The notes below the pieces were generated by a model. That model ran no database searches. It was not told the origin of the DNA and saw only the letters and a list, made by a program, of their open reading frames with translations. The position numbers and the translations under genes are program-made. A stretch of 64,000 nucleotides of DNA from Pararge aegeria (taxonomy: Eukaryota > Arthropoda > Insecta > Lepidoptera > Nymphalidae), in contig NC_053183.1 of NCBI RefSeq assembly GCF_905163445.1, positions 10,106,001 to 10,170,000 on the forward strand. Reading direction: 5' to 3'. Positions within the stretch are counted from its first letter, which is position 1; each line of letters starts with the position of its first letter. Below are positions 47,036 through 57,360 of this stretch, one piece after another.

Positions 47036-47754
47036 CTGACTTCGGATTGACTAAAAATGTGGCATAGCTATGTAACTTTGTTTCACATAATAACACTTTT
47101 GACAAAATTGGACATAGGACTAGCTTGCATCCTATAAATCTAGAGTTTTAAAAATCAGAAACAAATGGGCAACAGCGAGTATACAATATATCTAAATGAA
47201 TTTTCATTTTACAAGGAATAAGGAAAGGAACAGTAGATAACAAACGTGACAGCGGCGTTTAGTTTTTCCCCCAAGTTGCGACGTCAGTCGATAGATGTCG
47301 CCATACGCATATCGGTAATTTATTAAATTAAAAAAATATGTTTTTAATTGTTAAAAAAAGGATTATTAATTTTCTTTAAACAGTTATTTTTTTCTCATTT
47401 ACCAGGGGCTATAACGACGAGGACATATTTTACCATTTATGACGTACAAAGAAAGTATATTTATATAATAGCAAGCAAAAAACGTGAAAATTGATCTAAT
47501 ATTACTTCCATACATTTAAGTTCTAATATTTAGACAAAATATTACATATAAGTTTGTATATTTATAGGTATGCGTTAGAATGTCAAAATCATTGCCAAAA
47601 CCGCGGAAAGAACTACCATTGCCAAACGTGCGTTGCGTTGCAACTTATTTAAATAGCTGCATAAAATTCCAATGTGTGGAGATAACAGCTAGCCACATGG
47701 TACGTATAAACTAGTTTCGTTTTTGTTCAAACGTGATTTCACAAATTATATACA

Positions 47755-47860
47755 TGGCTAGTTTTTGCCCGTGACTGATTGCTTTGTTTTTTGAATATTC
47801 GAATGACTAAAATATTTCTAATCACTAAATATAACAGGAACACTTACACACTTTCATCAC
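47755..47860 (-). mobile_element. Helitron-like 3' end
   Basis: GGCTAGTTTTTGCCCGTGACTG is the reverse complement of a degraded family 3' terminus (compare CACTAGCTGTTGCCCGCGAC at 20408). The rest is too diverged to delimit. Confidence 0.4.
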
Positions 47861-47869
47861 CTTAAGGGG

Positions 47870-48800
47870 TAGATTTTGTGTTTCTGTCTTTATTGGTTTA
47901 AGATGTACATTAACTGCAGTCACCTTGCCAAGAAACTCAAGCATAAACTTTTGTGTATCTACGTCATCACGTAGATACCTACATCTACCTCAAAAAATAA
48001 TAATGGTACGTGTTTAGAAACCTATTAATATTAAGTTTAATTTTAAATATATGTATAGTATATATAAAAGACCAATGGATCGAATAAGATACAACTACTG
48101 AGGTTTGGAAGCATAGGTACCTAGAGGTACTTATATATAGCTCTAACTTTGATCAAAATCAGTCCGCAAACATATTGCTTGGCCAGAATTTCATCTTGCA
48201 AAAGCTAGTCAAAACCAAGCGAATAACATCTTACATCAAAACACACATATATATAGCAAATAATTACGAAAAACCTGATATCTTTAGAATTGACTGATAA
48301 AAGCGAACAATATGTAGTTACTCAAAATCTAGATCAACAAAATTTTCCATCCAGTTTCAATTGAAATCGTACTTACTGCATTCTCTAATAGGTAAATTTA
48401 ACTAAAACCTTTGGAAGTTAATCATCTGGACCAATGAATTCTTAACTGTAGAAGATAGAGAGTTGTTCAATTGTTAGTATGAAATAATAAATTTAGTTAT
48501 GACTGTACCTTTATACAATATGATGAGTAAAAATTATGATTGTAAATCTTTTAATCCGCTACGTATGTAGTCGTACGTAGGTACGTTAACTTCACTAATA
48601 TTGTTTAATAGAAATAGGAACATATTTTTCATATTATAAGTTATTAATAAAATATTTTCTATTTACATATCTACTTAATTATCATACAGCTACATTAATA
48701 TATAGATTAGTCACGACTAACTTTAGTTACGTTTAAAAGGCAAATTTATGTAGAAATTCCAATGAAAACCATATCAAGTTGTTGTTTAAATGTGAAACTT
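47870..48800. other. AT-rich sequence, possible intron of a minus-strand gene
   Basis: No ORF or repeat recognised. If the candidate exon at 48803-48889 is real, this is the beginning of the following intron. Confidence 0.3.
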
Positions 48801-48802
48801 AC

Positions 48803-48889
48803 CGTCGTAGATACAAAGGCGATCCAATAAAGAACCAGAATTGGGATTAGCACTTCAGTGAAATAAGCACGAGTTGTAGCACTTCGCCT
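48803..48889 (-). CDS. Candidate internal exon encoding a membrane-type segment
   Basis: On the minus strand a good acceptor (TTCTCTAACTCAG, preceded by pyrimidines) opens an 87-nt block. It is open in phase 0 for 29 codons and closes at a consensus donor, ACG|GTAAGT. The frame includes AYFTEVLIPILVLYWIAFVS, a ~17-residue hydrophobic run suitable as a transmembrane helix or signal anchor, with two Arg before it (RR at the start). There is no ATG inside it, so a start must come from an upstream exon. The GC-rich island at 48935-49140 is a possible host for that. I do not recognise the family, and continuing exons at lower coordinates were not found. Confidence 0.35.
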
Positions 48890-48934
48890 CTGAGTTAGAG
48901 AACAAGATATGTAGTGATTAGTCTATAAACACCG

Positions 48935-49140
48935 CTCGGAGTACACAAAGTCCTGGATACAGTCCAGGAAGGCGAGGATGGTGATGTGGTAGTTGCGGAG
49001 GCCGGGCTACAGGGTGCCGGCGGCGCACGGGTGACGGTCGAGCGTCCGGCCGCACAACGCGCCTTGCAACGGTAAACTGGCAGGCCGCGCCAACACAGCC
49101 TCTCCCTCGCTTGTATGAGTGCCTCCAACCTCCCTCCAAA
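48935..49140 (-). other. GC-rich island with protein-like minus-strand frame
   Basis: A ~200-bp GC-rich block in AT-rich DNA. One minus-strand frame ends with NYHITILAFLDCIQDFVYSE, then RCL and a stop (48931 region), preceded by a stop about 40 nt earlier (CCCTGTAGCCCGG). Another frame is open for 82 codons from an ATG at 49143 but is Pro/Ser/Thr/Arg-rich, as GC-rich DNA translates by chance. It could be a decayed exon, a first exon plus promoter for the candidate exon at 48803-48889, or a pseudogene. Confidence 0.3.
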
Positions 49141-49510
49141 CAAATAGTACCGTACGCCGCACTTCTGTCTTGGTAACTTTTATTATACTTTTATTAGTGT
49201 TGCCGTCTGCGCTTGTGTGTTCTATTACACTACCACAAGTACACTCGCGACCCGAAGTCGTGTAGGTGTCGGAGTTGGTAAAGTACCTACCTACCTATGC
49301 GTGCTTTGATCTTATGATTCGGTATGCACGGCCGGGCAGCCGCACGTAGCATCGAGGCTTTATTTTACTTCTATAATATCTAGTCAATAATTTCAGTATG
49401 ATGTTTGTGCAACAGCACACGTCTTGCTGCGCGGTGTACAACTAGGCCAGAACCGGTCTAGACTTAGATATAACTACGCGTACTTCACTACAACTTTTCA
49501 GCATTATTCT
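49141..49510 (-). promoter_or_regulatory. Possible minus-strand promoter/leader region
   Basis: The region upstream (on the minus strand) of the GC island is more GC-rich than average. It contains leader-like sequence such as GAACACACAAGCGCAGACGG and CGACTTCGGGTCGCGAGTGT. No definite TATA or initiator was chosen. The call rests on context only. Confidence 0.2.
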
Positions 49511-49519
49511 GTGGCTCGC

Positions 49520-50140
49520 ACTAAATTCCTCGGGCATTGTTTAATGTAACCTTTAGTCCAACAACCTTCACCTACCAAAATTAGATCACGTACGCAGATA
49601 TTTCAATAAGGTCATGATACTTGATATAACATTCTGATGAACAGCTACATTTTTTTACCACTAGTTTATTGACAACTAAGGTTATCCTGTAGATCCAGAT
49701 TTGCAATTCATAGATAAGTTAGCAATTTGAACAAAAACTATAGATTTATCCAACCGGAACCATTTTTTAAAACATAAAATGTCAGGCTCTAGGGAAATGA
49801 GGAATTCTACATAGATGAAGTCTCGGGGATCCGCTTAAATCACCCTGCACTTCTAATATTATTTTTTTATATGCTAAGATTTTTTTTAAATTCGCTAATA
49901 AATATTTTATATTATAATATAGAGAGTTATGGAGAGTATTTTTTTTTTCTAACTGTGACCTGATAACAAATAAATCATGGAATAGACTTGAGGTGCTGAG
50001 AATAGGCGTTGGCATTACTTACCGCGGATTTCTTTTAATTTCGGGGCAAACCAAACTCCATCACGGACGAAGTCGCGAGCAACTGCTAGTACTATATGTA
50101 GAGTTTAATGGATCAAGTTCTTCTACGCCTGTATTTTTCG
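49520..50140. other. AT-rich intergenic sequence
   Basis: Small frames at 49782-50015 (-) and 49993-50184 (+) lack recognisable motifs. The latter runs into the Helitron-like element. Confidence 0.35.
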
Positions 50141-50147
50141 TAGGTAC

Positions 50148-50355
50148 TAAGCTGTTGCCCGCGTTATTCGTCTACGTTTATTGAGGATCGCTTCTCGGTT
50201 TTTAACAGATCCCGTAAGAACCGTTTGTTTTCCTGGGATAAAAGTAGCCTATGTTACTTTCAGTCCTATTAATTACCTCTTTGTCAAAAATAAAGTTTAT
50301 TAGGATGTATAGAAAGGATAAACTAACAAATAAACACACACTTTCGCATTTATAA
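50148..50355 (-). mobile_element. Helitron-like element, both ends recognisable
   Basis: The left end ACTAAGCTGTTGCCCGCGTT is the degraded 3' terminus in reverse. The right end ACACTTTCGCATTTATAACA is the 5' region in reverse. Internal CTGGGATAAAAGTAGCCTAT is typical of the group. It has no coding capacity. Confidence 0.6.
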
Positions 50356-50680
50356 CATAACTAAGGATCGACATAGTACCTGCATGTGATAACTGCTGCC
50401 TACGTTGTACTTGCTTTATTATTTTCGTTATAATGTATATTATGTTTAATGAAGAATGCGGAAAATCAACACATATGCTAGGGTACGTGGCAGTTTATAA
50501 AATATCGTATGAATTGTTTATTTTCACATATTTGGTAATAATATGTTTTTACTCTTTAAAAACATTTATACTGACAAGTTGCGAAGGCTATAAATGATAA
50601 GTATAACTTTAAAGGCTGTGGCTCGTATTAACTTTGGATATTTTTATTAGTAAAAGCTGTATTATTTAATAGCCACATTG

Positions 50681-50885
50681 GGCCAGAGTGGCGGAACGCT
50701 AAAACGCTTACCACGTCTGTGCCGGTAGAAGTGATAACTAGCCTCGGTCAAAGTCTCGAACCAGACCAGAATAGAAAAAAATCTGAATTTATAAATTCCC
50801 AAATTGCCGCTGCCCAGGATCGAACCCGGGACATGCCACTTAAAACTACAGCGCTCACCGCTGCGGCAAAGAGGTTGTCTAATTA
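50681..50885 (-). mobile_element. Family A SINE-like repeat, best-preserved copy
   Basis: The order is GGAACGCTAAAACGCTTACC, GATAACTAGCCTCGGTCAAA, AAATTCCCAAATTGCCGCTG and then the head. Read on the minus strand the head carries a perfect B-box, GGGTTCGATCC, preceded by GCGGTGAGCGCTGTAGTTTT. The 64-codon + frame covering it is a shadow. Confidence 0.7.
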
Positions 50886-50889
50886 TTTA

Positions 50890-51730
50890 GGACTTTCCCA
50901 AGCTGTAGATTGAATGCTAAGGGTCCCATTCGGGCGATCTTCATCCATTTAAAACTACACAAAGCACATAATTACAAGAAACGTGCAATTGGTATAAATA
51001 ATTCAACTGGTCAAACTATTTATATATACTGGTTCTTATTTATAAACTTCAGGATTACAAACAGAACTTAATTTGGCACTCATTTTTGACCTCAACGCAA
51101 AAGCGTTATAAGTTTGACGTGTTTGTGTGTAATGGCATTGTAAGTATTTTCCGAAAGATGAACCAACTATGATTTTCTATTTTTAGTTTGAAAGATGAAT
51201 TAGTCAGGAATGTTTTTGATTGTTTGATAAAAATCGGTCCAAGATGGCACCTCATAATGCCGGAATATATTTTTTTCACAACTCCCGCAGCATGGGTATC
51301 GAATTAAATGGTTTGACTGGCAGAAAGTCGGGGTTTTTTAAATTTTTAAATAATATTTCAATTTACTGGTTTGACTCGTTTAGTTTTTCGCAAAAGCAAT
51401 TCAAAATTCAGGAAGATTTTCTAAACACATTATGATCTCAATTATTTTGTTGGCGAAGTCGACAAGCGTCCAACACACGTATTTTGACGATTGAACTTTG
51501 CTCCCATTTTCTTATTTATATTTAAGATGGGATATTGGTATTACGATATCGTCCTATCTCCGATGTTAGTGAAAATAATCATTCGGGCCGCGGAGATACG
51601 GAGGGAAAGTGAACGACCGATTTACTTACGTATGTACGTACAATAAAAATCAAAACTTTCCGTAATTTCGATTATGATTATACCAAATGGGTCCTATTAA
51701 TAAACGTGGCAAATCGTTGGAATAGTTTGT
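50890..51730. other. Intergenic sequence, no gene recognised
   Basis: A 71-codon + frame (51220-51435) has no recognisable features. Confidence 0.35.
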
Positions 51731-51732
51731 CA

Positions 51733-51775
51733 CTCACCTAAACTGACATCGAAAGGTGATGTCAGTTTAGGTGAG
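51733..51775. repeat. Perfect 18-bp hairpin with 7-nt loop
   Basis: CTCACCTAAACTGACATC (51733-51750) and GATGTCAGTTTAGGTGAG (51758-51775) are exact complements around GAAAGGT. Confidence 0.9.
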
Positions 51776-52164
51776 ACAAAACACGTTTCATAGACGTTAT
51801 TTCACGTTTAGATGTATCCTATATTTTCGAAAAATATGCACTGTGGCTTTGGGTGTTCGGGGACAGACTGACGCCAAGCTTATTTTTACCGACGATTTAA
51901 TCAATTGATTTCGACTAAGTATACAAAAATACAGTTTTGTAAGAACTCTACATTACTAATAATTCACGTTAATATGAGAATTTAATCTCTTTTAATTTTA
52001 TATTTCAGTATTTTGCCCTTAAGCCTCATGTTGGTAATAAAAAAAAATCTTAACATTTTAAATGTAAGTTAACGTTTTTAGTACCTAGTAGTAAAAATAT
52101 GTAGACCGCTTATGTTAAAACTTACTATTATATTGTAATATTAAGTAGTTGTAGAGGTTTTTGA

Positions 52165-52375
52165 TAGAGCTCGGGAAAGTACAGCAGAAATAAGCAATGG
52201 TTGTACCATTTCTGCCGCAAAGCAGCACTATTACGATACTGTGTTCTGGTCTGAAAGGTGTTCTTGCCGGTTTAATTACAGGCAGATGAGGCTTAACACC
52301 TAAGCTTCAGATTGTTGGCCACAAGCCGGCACTTGGGAGCACGTGTTCCTAGTATGCCCTGCCAAGTGTTGCTTA
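52165..52375 (+). mobile_element. SINE-like repeat (family I), copy 2
   Basis: GATAGAGCTCGGGAAAGTAC, TTTCTGCCGCAAAGCAGCAC, TGTGTTCTGGTCTGAAAGGT, TAATTACAGGCAGATGAGGC and TAACACCTAAGCTTCAGATT follow the same order as the minus-strand copy at 27665-27910. The CCACTTACCATCAGGTGG end is missing. Confidence 0.6.
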
Positions 52376-52624
52376 TAACAAATAACATATATTTCAATAT
52401 CATAAAAAATAACCTAAAATAAATAGTCATTCAATATTGACTAGTAATCGCATTAACAAAGTGTATGTATGTGCGTATAAACAAACGTGTGTGTGAATTA
52501 TTGTTTTCACATAATCTGTGAATATTATCAACGACAATAACCTTTTTGATATTGCCATAGTTATTTGTTACCCAATTTGTACTTCAATGCATTCAAATCT
52601 AATTCTTACATTGAAGGTGAAATG

Positions 52625-52905
52625 GACCATTCGGTTTTCCGAGGATAAAAAGTATTGCATGTCCCGTCTTAAATAAAAACTATTTCCGTACATACTTTCG
52701 TCAATATTAGTTTAACTGTGATGCCGTTCAAAGGTTGCAAATGCAATATCTTGATATGGCGCGTGAACATATCCCGGCGCTTTTCCAAAACCAAGCTGTA
52801 TGCGAGCCAAATGTTTATAAAAATCGGGGCAGAGGTTGAGCCGAACATAGGAATACAAAAACACACTTTTGCTTTATTCTTTAAGTAACCATACTAATAA
52901 TAGTA
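52625..52905 (-). mobile_element. Helitron-like element, decayed
   Basis: The interior has TTTATAAAAATCGGGGCAGA and GTTGAGCCGAACATAGGAAT. The right end ACACACTTTTGCTTTATTCT corresponds to the family's 5' end in reverse. The right end runs into a quasi-palindrome (52870-52921). Confidence 0.5.
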
Positions 52906-52921
52906 CGGTTATTTAAAGAAT
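52870..52921. repeat. Near-perfect 21-bp hairpin
   Basis: ATTCTTTAAGTAACCATACTA (52876-52896) pairs with the sequence ending at 52921 with two mismatches, both of the G-T type, and a loop of about 4 nt. It looks like an older, decaying member of the perfect-hairpin set. Confidence 0.75.
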
Positions 52922-53166
52922 ATAATTGAGCAAACTTATGATGATTTATGATCAGATTAATCTTTTGACCACAGATCCGGATAAGGCTGCACGTATTTTT
53001 CTGAGAATGGTTAAACTCGAGCGCTCTTTTAAATGCTCTACATACCGAATATTTCTTTTGTTATTACTGTCCACATTTTGATCGAATCGACACGAAACAG
53101 TCGACTTACAAGAAATGGTCATAAATTAGTGTCATCTGCATATCGTCTGCGTAAGGTACAGGGGGG

Positions 53167-53580
53167 GGTAAATTAGTGTCATTTGTGGGATTGAGTATAC
53201 GCTTTTATAATATGATTCCTAAGGTGATTTTGGACCTGCCAATGCACAAGTTTAAAGAATTTGTTAAAACACATTTATTACAGCGAGGTTACTATACAAT
53301 TGATGAATTTTTTAATGACAAGGTTGCTTGGAAGCATCCGGCTCCGCTTTCAGCTCTCACAAGATAGAAAAATGAATGTTAAAATGCAAAATGTAAATTT
53401 TTGATGTTGGAAAAGAGCAACTGCTGAGTTTCTTGCCGGCTTCTTCTCGGTAGAATCTGCCTTCCGAACCGGTGGTAGAATCACTACAAACAGACACACT
53501 TGACGTTTCAAAAGTGCTTATATTACGCCTACTTGAAATAAATGAATGTTGAATTTTGAATTTTTTTGAATTTTGAATGT
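53167..53580 (+). pseudogene. 5'-truncated LINE (family C): end of reverse transcriptase ORF plus 3' UTR
   Basis: The frame is open from about 53167 to the stop at 53365-53367 and reads SIRFYNMIPKVILDLPMHKF, then KEFVKTHLLQRGYYTIDEFF and NDKVAWKHP. The pattern (R/K)FYN.(I/L)P...L....FK......L....YY(T/S)I.EF is the conserved end of many insect non-LTR reverse transcriptase ORFs. The 3' UTR (CTTGCCGGCTTCTTCTCGGT, ACCGGTGGTAGAATCACTAC) ends in a TTGAATTT-type tail at about 53545-53580. Upstream of 53167 the ORF is missing (5' truncation). Three shorter copies of this tail lie in the window. Confidence 0.75.
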
Positions 53581-53749
53581 TGCTTTTATATAACCTACTC
53601 GTTATATAAACTACCGACAATATGGAGATAAAAAAAATAGTCTATAATTAATGTTTTTACAAGACATGTTAAAGTCCTTTCAAAAACATAAGGTGAGCAT
53701 TAATTTTGTACGTATTTAATGTATCTAAAATATATTAATGATGTTACTA

Positions 53750-53990
53750 CCTCGGTGGTCTAATGGTTAGCGTATTGGACTCACAAGGTCCTGAGTTAGA
53801 TTTACAGGTCAGCATAAAAAAAACAGGACAGCCCGGAGTTTTGAAGTTGGTTTTGTCTACCCCTGTGCCTCGAGAGCTCTATCACAAGAACCTGATAATA
53901 ATTGTTAAAACCCGCTAACCTGCATTGAAACAGCGTTGTAACTCAATACTCTATGAGGGATGAGGCCTGTGTATAGCATAAGAAATTGAA
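53750..53990 (+). mobile_element. tRNA-derived SINE
   Basis: It starts with CCTCGGTGGTCTAATGGTTA then GCGTATTGGACTC, a clear A-box and D-arm as in tRNA. A degraded B-box region (CTGAGTTAGATTTACAGGTC) follows, then a body with CAGCCCGGAGTTTTGAAGTT and CCTCGAGAGCTCTATCAC. It ends near AGCATAAGAAATTGAAAATT. Confidence 0.65.
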
Positions 53991-53994
53991 AATT

Positions 53995-54815
53995 AACATT
54001 CTTAAATTAGAACAATAAAAACTTTGTCTCTACATTATGGATTGAGAAAAATTATAATACATCGGCAACTGAAGTTCATGTTGAATTCAATTGAAGTAGA
54101 ATTTAAGTCAGCCTTTGATTAGTTTTCTCTTAGTAAATAAATCACTAAGCTCTAATTTTTTTTTTGTACGGTTTGTTTTATTTAAAATATGTTTATGTAA
54201 TGGCCTGTAATTAATGATGTATGTAGGTGTAATGTACCTGCTACTTATAGGTTGCGAGAAAGTCGAGGAATTATGCTAGGCAAACTATCTGTATTTTTTT
54301 ATACAGTAAGTCTATTAATAAAATACGATTCTCGTCATTCCACTTTCCGTGTCAGTAAATGTTATTATGCATAGCAAATCAGAAAGCCATTATACCTAAT
54401 GAATATAATTTCCAGTCAAATAAAGTAATAAATCATTCGCACATCATTCGTGAAAATGTTCTGTAACGCTACCTACTTTATTGATAAATTTGAAGCGGAG
54501 CGGAGCTTAAAAAGAAAGTTGGCAAGTAGGTACTTAGGTTGGTACCTACTCGTATATAAGCGATCGTACACATTGTCGATAAAGCTTCTAAATGTGAATT
54601 TACTCTCATAAAAAGTAAGGGTCCCGAAATGTATAATTTTCCTGATAGCCAATCAACGTTTACTTCGTACCGTATCAGGCTTCGTACCTATCTCCGGATC
54701 AAATCATGATCGCGAAAATAAATGGTCCAGTTCTTTACTGACAGTCTTAAATTAGATTATTGGTCAAAAGTGGATTTGATTCAAATCGCCGTATCAGAAC
54801 ATCGTAACGAGACAG
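53995..54815. other. AT-rich intergenic sequence
   Basis: No gene or recognised repeat copy. Confidence 0.4.
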
Positions 54816-54879
54816 CGTATCACCTACTGCGAATCACAAGCCATCCACATACTATGCGAGCATGATAAATTAAAATAAT

Positions 54880-55440
54880 TTTTTCCGAAGGACAGTAGCT
54901 GATAACCACGTCGGGATGTAACAGCGTCACCGAGGGGTTTGGGGGACGTCGACTCAAGGGTGCCTCTGTGACTTCATATTTCAGCTCGGCTCGACGTTTT
55001 GGATTTTCGGATTTTTGTTGAACTTTTGGGCCCTGTGACCATGGTAAGGACCCACGTCCGACCTCGTCTTGGCTGGTGAAGGCCATGCGTATATATTACC
55101 TAATTGGGAAACATTGTCAGAGTCGTCAAGGCAGTGGCGTGCACTTCATACTTGCCCAAAAGCACTGCTTACCCTAAAATTGGAATATAGCTCGTCTAGG
55201 AGGAGGATGTTTGCCATTTTATGCAATTTTCTTGCTCTATGCATACACTGGTAAGAATCCCAGTGCTCGCCATTGCGTCAAGGACGTGTTTGGGCCGTCT
55301 CCGAATGAGATCAACGTTGGGGTCGTGAGAATAAGTGGACGCCTCGACCACTAGTTGGTTGGGATATCGGACTGCTATGGGAACAGATACGCGTCAGCGA
55401 CAGAATCGGGTAAAGTGGTTTTGATTGAATCACTGTAACG
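54880..55440. mobile_element. Unnamed dispersed-repeat-like sequence, split by a hAT MITE
   Basis: GC-richer than its flanks, with CATATTTCAGCTCGGCTCGA, TGTGACCATGGTAAGGACCC and CCGACCTCGTCTTGGCTGGT on the left, and GTTTGGGCCGTCTCCGAATG and GACGCCTCGACCACTAGTTG on the right. I have a sense of having seen such sequence in lepidopteran repeats but cannot name it. An 88-codon minus frame (54820-55086) crosses the left part. The MITE at 55132-55275 interrupts the sequence cleanly. Confidence 0.35.
55132..55275. mobile_element. hAT-type MITE with family D ends, 8-bp TSD
   Basis: It starts CAGTGGCGTGCAC and ends GTGCTCGCCATTG, inverted repeats of 13 bp with two mismatches. A perfect 8-bp duplication, CGTCAAGG, flanks it (55124-55131 and 55276-55283). 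Unlike the 19.0- and 38.3-kb copies its interior is not a palindrome, so it is a different MITE with the same terminus, probably mobilised by the same transposase. Confidence 0.85.
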
Positions 55441-56220
55441 TAAAATAAAATGAATTTGTATCTAACCCATGAGGCTTACAGCGAAACGTTTGTGGAAATT
55501 TTTCAAAAATAAAAATCAATACTGTCAGAATGTACCTACGACTTCCAACTCTGAAAACTAGGTCCCTTAATAATTTCGATATTCAAAAGTCAAAAAGGCT
55601 TCAGAGATACACACCACGCACGCTGTTTATGTACTTTCTGTTTCCTACGCTCCACGCACAAGCTTATATTGTTAAGTTGTCCTAATGACTCATTAGCGCA
55701 ACTTAATACATTAATAATGACGCACATCTTTTGCAGACCAAGTTATATCGTCTACATCCATGCTCGCGCAATATTATCACGAATAAACCTCCATGTCCAA
55801 TGTACACCTACTTAACTAGGAAAAATACTTATATACCTAGATATTTCAAAATATTAGCTTTAGCTGAGAACTTAGAAAACGTCTGAGTGCGTAACTAAGT
55901 TGTTTACAAAAGTTCTTCTACGGCTACAAGCCAGGGTCGGATACCAAAAATATGAAGAAAATATGAATAACACCCTAAAAAGAAGTTTTTCTTCGAAATA
56001 CACAGTTTCGAACTATGATCATAGGTACTGACTGATGCTATTTCGTTTGGAACTTACAAGTGTTCCTATAAAAATTATGAAAAGAACTAGTAGAGCTATA
56101 TTTTCGCAAGGTTTTAAGTAAAAAAGATAACCCATGAGAGACAGGGAATTATAGCTTCGACATACCACATTGCCCTATTGCGGACTGATAGGCTTTAACA
56201 ACTATTACCACATGTAAGTT
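55441..56220. other. AT-rich intergenic sequence
   Basis: No gene or recognised repeat. Confidence 0.4.
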
Positions 56221-56224
56221 CATA

Positions 56225-56294
56225 CAATTTGTAGAGCCATGACGTCAAGCGCGTGTAGACCAACACGCGCTTGACGTCATGGCTCTACAAATTG
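56225..56294. repeat. Perfect 32-bp hairpin with 6-nt loop
   Basis: Bases 56225-56256 and 56263-56294 are exact reverse complements, with the loop AGACCA. The arm contains GAGCCATGACGTCAAGCGCG. It is the longest perfect hairpin in the window. The loop is too short for a typical microRNA precursor, though a transcript across it would be perfect double-stranded RNA. Confidence 0.95.
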
Positions 56295-56350
56295 GGGGTG
56301 AAAAGCGTCAATTTCAAAAGACTTGGGGGTGGAAAGCGTCAATTTCAAAA
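56292..56350. repeat. Tandem duplication, 28-nt core, 31-nt period
   Basis: TTGGGGGTGAAAAGCGTCAA plus TTTCAAAA (56292-56319) is repeated at 56323-56350 with a single A/G difference. It starts at the last bases of the 32-bp hairpin. Confidence 0.9.
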
Positions 56351-56662
56351 TCCCGGAACCTTATGAACCGTAGCCGAACTACTATACGAGTCAGTTCTAC
56401 CATTAAGTAGACCAACGAGGAAAAATCATAAAAAGGTTTATGTTGTCATTATATTATTAATCCATCCGTTGCTATATACTTCATTTACCTAAGTTCTGCA
56501 CTTCGATGCCTATGGTTACTTCAATTGAATCTACGAATGGTTTCCTTCTAACCGGTTGCTTTAAGTAATCGATGATAAAAAAATAAAAATCGTTTATTTC
56601 GTGTCTTACATAGTAAACTATACATGTTGTGGAGACCTCCTAGTATGCATGAGGGTGATGAC

Positions 56663-56703
56663 CCTCTTTACTGCTGAAGTTCAGAACTTCAGCAGTAAAG
56701 AGG
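56663..56703. repeat. Perfect 20-bp inverted repeat with 1-nt centre
   Basis: CCTCTTTACTGCTGAAGTTC (56663-56682) and GAACTTCAGCAGTAAAGAGG (56684-56703) are exact complements around a single A. Confidence 0.95.
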
Positions 56704-57360
56704 ATAGCTTAGGATTAATCTATTCTGGGATAAACTACCCCAACGTTTGGTGATGCATGCGACGAGGCAAATAGGATACTAATAGGAATCATGATTCATT
56801 GCAAATCTACCTAGGTATGTATATTCACAGTTAGCTGTATCAGAATATTAAAAAAAATAAAAATTGTAGAGACGGTAGGAAAAGTAAGTTAATCACAGAA
56901 GTGTTGCCTCTGACCTCGAACGACAAAAATTGCCATTTTTTTCACAGGAGGAGGAAAATCAAACAAACTCTCCCGCAACTACAATATGCCTATAAGATCT
57001 AGAGTTGGTGCACAAATACCTAGTCATCATACATTCTTTGTCATTTAACTGCCTGTACCTACCAAAATCAATACCGATATTTACAATGGTAACGTCACAT
57101 TTTAGCGATTCTGAATATTAAAAAAACTAATAATAAGGTATCAAAAACACAAACACATTTTCAATACAATTTGGAATTTCTAGTATTATAAACAAACTAT
57201 TTTTAATCTGTAGGTGGTAGAAAGTAGAAATTTTGTAGTAACTGTGGTGACAAATGGTAGGATTTCTATTCGTTATCTGGCATCCCTGCCGGGTGGTGTG
57301 TGCGGCTTTATTATAAATTGTGTATCTGTAATTTACTGTAATTTTAATTGTAAACAATGT

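Noticed and set aside
56225..56294. microRNA precursor
   Set aside because: Perfect 32-bp pairing with a 6-nt loop does not match the imperfect stem and larger loop of animal pre-miRNAs. It was kept only as a hairpin.
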